Source: Janibacter sp. DB-40 (GTDB taxonomy: Bacteria; Actinomycetota; Actinomycetes; Actinomycetales; Dermatophilaceae). Taken from it: a stretch of DNA of 64,000 bases. This document shows, piece after piece, positions 62,896 through 64,000 of the stretch. Under the pieces are notes generated by a model. That model saw only the letters and a program-made list of their open reading frames with translations, had not been told where the DNA came from and did not search any database. The position numbers and the translations under genes were made by a program. Where the stretch lies: positions 2,232,001 to 2,296,000 of the forward strand of contig NZ_CP120360.1 of NCBI RefSeq assembly GCF_029510815.1, read 5' to 3'. Within the stretch, counting starts at the first letter, position 1, and every line of letters begins with the position of its first letter.

Positions 62896-62953
62896 GTTTG
62901 CTGTCAAACAACAGCAAACAACACCAAATAACATTAAAAGACACCAAAGACGG
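62896..62953. repeat. phased 10-bp A-rich direct repeats overlapping a palindrome, likely operator
   Basis: Five blocks follow each other at exact 10-base steps: TCAAACAACA (62904), GCAAACAACA (62914), CCAAATAACA (62924), TTAAAAGACA (62934) and CCAAAGACGG (62944). The first four share nCAAAnnACA. An inverted pair GTTTGCTG (62896-62903) and CAGCAAAC (62912-62919) overlaps the first two. It fills the 78-base gap between the divergent unknown and LysM genes. One repeat per helical turn fits head-to-tail binding by a BldC-like or Xis-like protein. Confidence 0.7.
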
Positions 62954-62972
62954 CACATCAGGTGCTCGGGGG

Positions 62973-63785
62973 ATGGCCATGACACGTTCACGGACAGCAC
63001 TGGGGCTGGCCTGCCTGCCCGGCGGGCTGGTCGTCACGACGGCGTTGGGCCACGGCGCCGTGCACCTGCTGGAGAGCAGCACCACCCGCGCCGGTGACCC
63101 CGCCGCCGCCGTCACGGGTCTGGCCGCCACCGGCGCCACCCTCATCGCTGGCTGGCTCTCGCTCTGCCTGGCCCTGACACTGGCCGCCGAGCTGCCGGGG
63201 GCCGTCGGCGATGCCGCCCGTGGGCTGCGCGATCGGGTCACCCCCGCGCTCGTCCAGCGCTGGGCGGCCGTGGCCCTGGGCGCCTCGGTCGGCGCGAGCA
63301 TCGCACCGGGCACAGCCGTGGCGGCCGTGCGTACGGGCGAGGCACCGGGTTCGGCCGCGCTCCCCGACCCCGCATTCACACCGACCCCCGATCCCGGACC
63401 CGCGGCGACCCCCGACCCGGGCGGGCAGCGTGCCACCGCCACGCCCGCACCGGGCTGGCTGCCGACCACGGGCGGTCCGACGACGCCGGTGGCACGCTCC
63501 GTCGCCGACCCCGGATGGGTCCCCAGCCGCCCCCCGCCCAAGCACCGCACCGACCCGCAGCTGCTCACCGGTCGGCAGCGTCCCGCCGGCGTCGAGCACA
63601 CCGTCGTGATCCGACGTGGCGACACGCTGTGGTCGCTCGCCGCAGCTCACCTCGGGCCCTCGGCGACCGACGTGGAGATCGCTCGGGAGTGGCCCCGGTG
63701 GCACGAGGCCAACCGCGCGCTCATCGGCGACGACCCGCACGTCCTGCTCCCCGGGACACAACTCACTCCCCCGCCCGCCCCCTGA
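62973..63785 (+). CDS. LysM-domain membrane protein
   Basis: A 270-residue protein. Two or three hydrophobic helices sit near the N-terminus (LACLPGGLVVTTALGHGAV, TLIAGWLSLCLALTLAAE, ALGASVGASIAPGTAV), then a Pro/Thr-rich linker (PTPDPGPAATPDPGG) and a C-terminal LysM domain from about residue 205: HTVVIRRGDTLWSLAAAHLG then EIAREWPRWHEANRALIGDDPHVLLPGTQL. LysM binds peptidoglycan, so the protein likely tethers to or senses the wall. The ATG at 62973 fits best; a second ATG two codons on is possible. In-gene neighbour of the A-rich operator array. Confidence 0.85.
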   Translation: MAMTRSRTALGLACLPGGLVVTTALGHGAVHLLESSTTRAGDPAAAVTGLAATGATLIAGWLSLCLALTLAAELPGAVGDAARGLRDRVTPALVQRWAAVALGASVGASIAPGTAVAAVRTGEAPGSAALPDPAFTPTPDPGPAATPDPGGQRATATPAPGWLPTTGGPTTPVARSVADPGWVPSRPPPKHRTDPQLLTGRQRPAGVEHTVVIRRGDTLWSLAAAHLGPSATDVEIAREWPRWHEANRALIGDDPHVLLPGTQLTPPPAP

Positions 63786-63818
63786 CCGCCGACCCCACAC
63801 CGCAGAAGAAGGAAGATC

Positions 63819-64000
63819 ATGACCGCCCTGCAGCCGCTGCACGTCCTGCCGTCACCACGCCACGCGCCGGGGGGGCGTCCCCCTTCCGACGCATGCACAG
63901 GGCCGCGCGGAGCGGGCGCTGGCGGTCACGGCACCGCAGCCGTACGTGCAGGACTGGCTCGCCGTGGACTTCGCCGCCGCCAGCGACGAGCAGCTCTTCG
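63819..64000 (+). pseudogene. Rv3235-family gene, frameshifted and cut by the window edge
   Basis: The gene begins MTALQPLHVLPSPRHAP with a good ribosome site (AAGGAAG) five bases before the ATG. The frame then changes: the stretch APGG-VPLPTHAQGRAERALAVTA continues in the +1 frame as PQPYVQDWLAVDFAAASDEQLF, which matches Rv3235-type proteins. The shift lies in a run of seven G at 63869-63875; six G would join the frames. In mycobacteria Rv3235 follows tgs3 and precedes secA, so the gene order is conserved. The rest of the gene is outside the window. It may be a sequencing error rather than a real loss. Confidence 0.65.

Overview
This 64 kb window comes from a chromosome of a very GC-rich actinobacterium. 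The evidence is the base composition, WhiB, PdtaS, DUF3039, DUF2017, DUF2505 and NAD-dependent glutamate dehydrogenase families, a tmRNA tag ending in ALAA, and many 4-base ATGA/GTGA gene overlaps. Several blocks keep the gene order of Mycobacterium tuberculosis: clpS-DUF2017-murI-MBL-rph-rdgB, prfB-ftsE-ftsX-smpB-ssrA, whiB1/pdtaS, and the WS/DGAT to Rv3235 region. Protein style suggests a Janibacter-like member of the Intrasporangiaceae; this is an inference, not a proof.

Layout. 1-0.9 kb: the cut N-terminus of a DUF222/HNH (13E12-type) gene behind a perfect SOS box, then an OsmC protein and tRNA-Leu. 1-8.3 kb: the housekeeping block rdgB, rph, an MBL phosphodiesterase-like gene, murI, DUF2017 and clpS on the minus strand, with pncB diverging. 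8.4-17.6 kb: a complete nitrate assimilation operon (transporter, nitrate reductase, FAD/Fe-S partner, nirB, nirD, nnaR) behind a candidate GlnR box. 17.7-21.1 kb: serine hydrolase, nicotinamidase, a second NnaR-like HemD protein without the DNA-binding domain, and a conserved unknown. 21.1-30.8 kb: RDD and VTT membrane proteins, hppD with a divergent Lrp regulator, two helicases, thioesterase, DUF3039, YqgE and VanZ. 30.8-37.1 kb: trxA, CsbD, tmRNA, smpB, an M23 hydrolase, ftsX, ftsE and prfB. 37.1-43.1 kb: an AI-2E transporter and a Tad pilus operon. 43.3-47.5 kb: an FHA-containing EssC/EccC type VII secretion ATPase split by a frameshift. 47.5-64 kb: amidase, WhiB1-like protein, PdtaS-like kinase, a giant NAD-GDH, two small helical WXG-like proteins, DUF2505, a WS/DGAT acyltransferase, TadZ- and CpaB-like proteins, a small excisionase-type regulator, a LysM protein and a cut Rv3235-family gene that also carries a frameshift.

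How the genes work together. The nitrate block imports nitrate, reduces it to ammonium and carries its own co-regulator. The glutamate dehydrogenase links that nitrogen to carbon metabolism. pncB and pncA, both NAD salvage genes, flank the nitrate block, which suggests the block was inserted between them. The Tad pilus genes lie in two places 17 kb apart, with a type VII-like ATPase starting divergently beside the main Tad operon and a possible substrate pair 9 kb further on.

The most interesting signals are: the orphan FHA-EssC system beside Tad with two degenerate ATPase domains and a G-run frameshift; a 10-bp phased A-rich direct-repeat array between two divergent genes, close to a small MerR-like regulator; a nested 115-base palindromic element; a leader ORF with a palindrome ahead of a VTT membrane gene; and an over-represented octamer GAAGGGGG. 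No stretch over 300 bases lacks a gene. No insertion sequence, prophage, CRISPR array or origin was seen.
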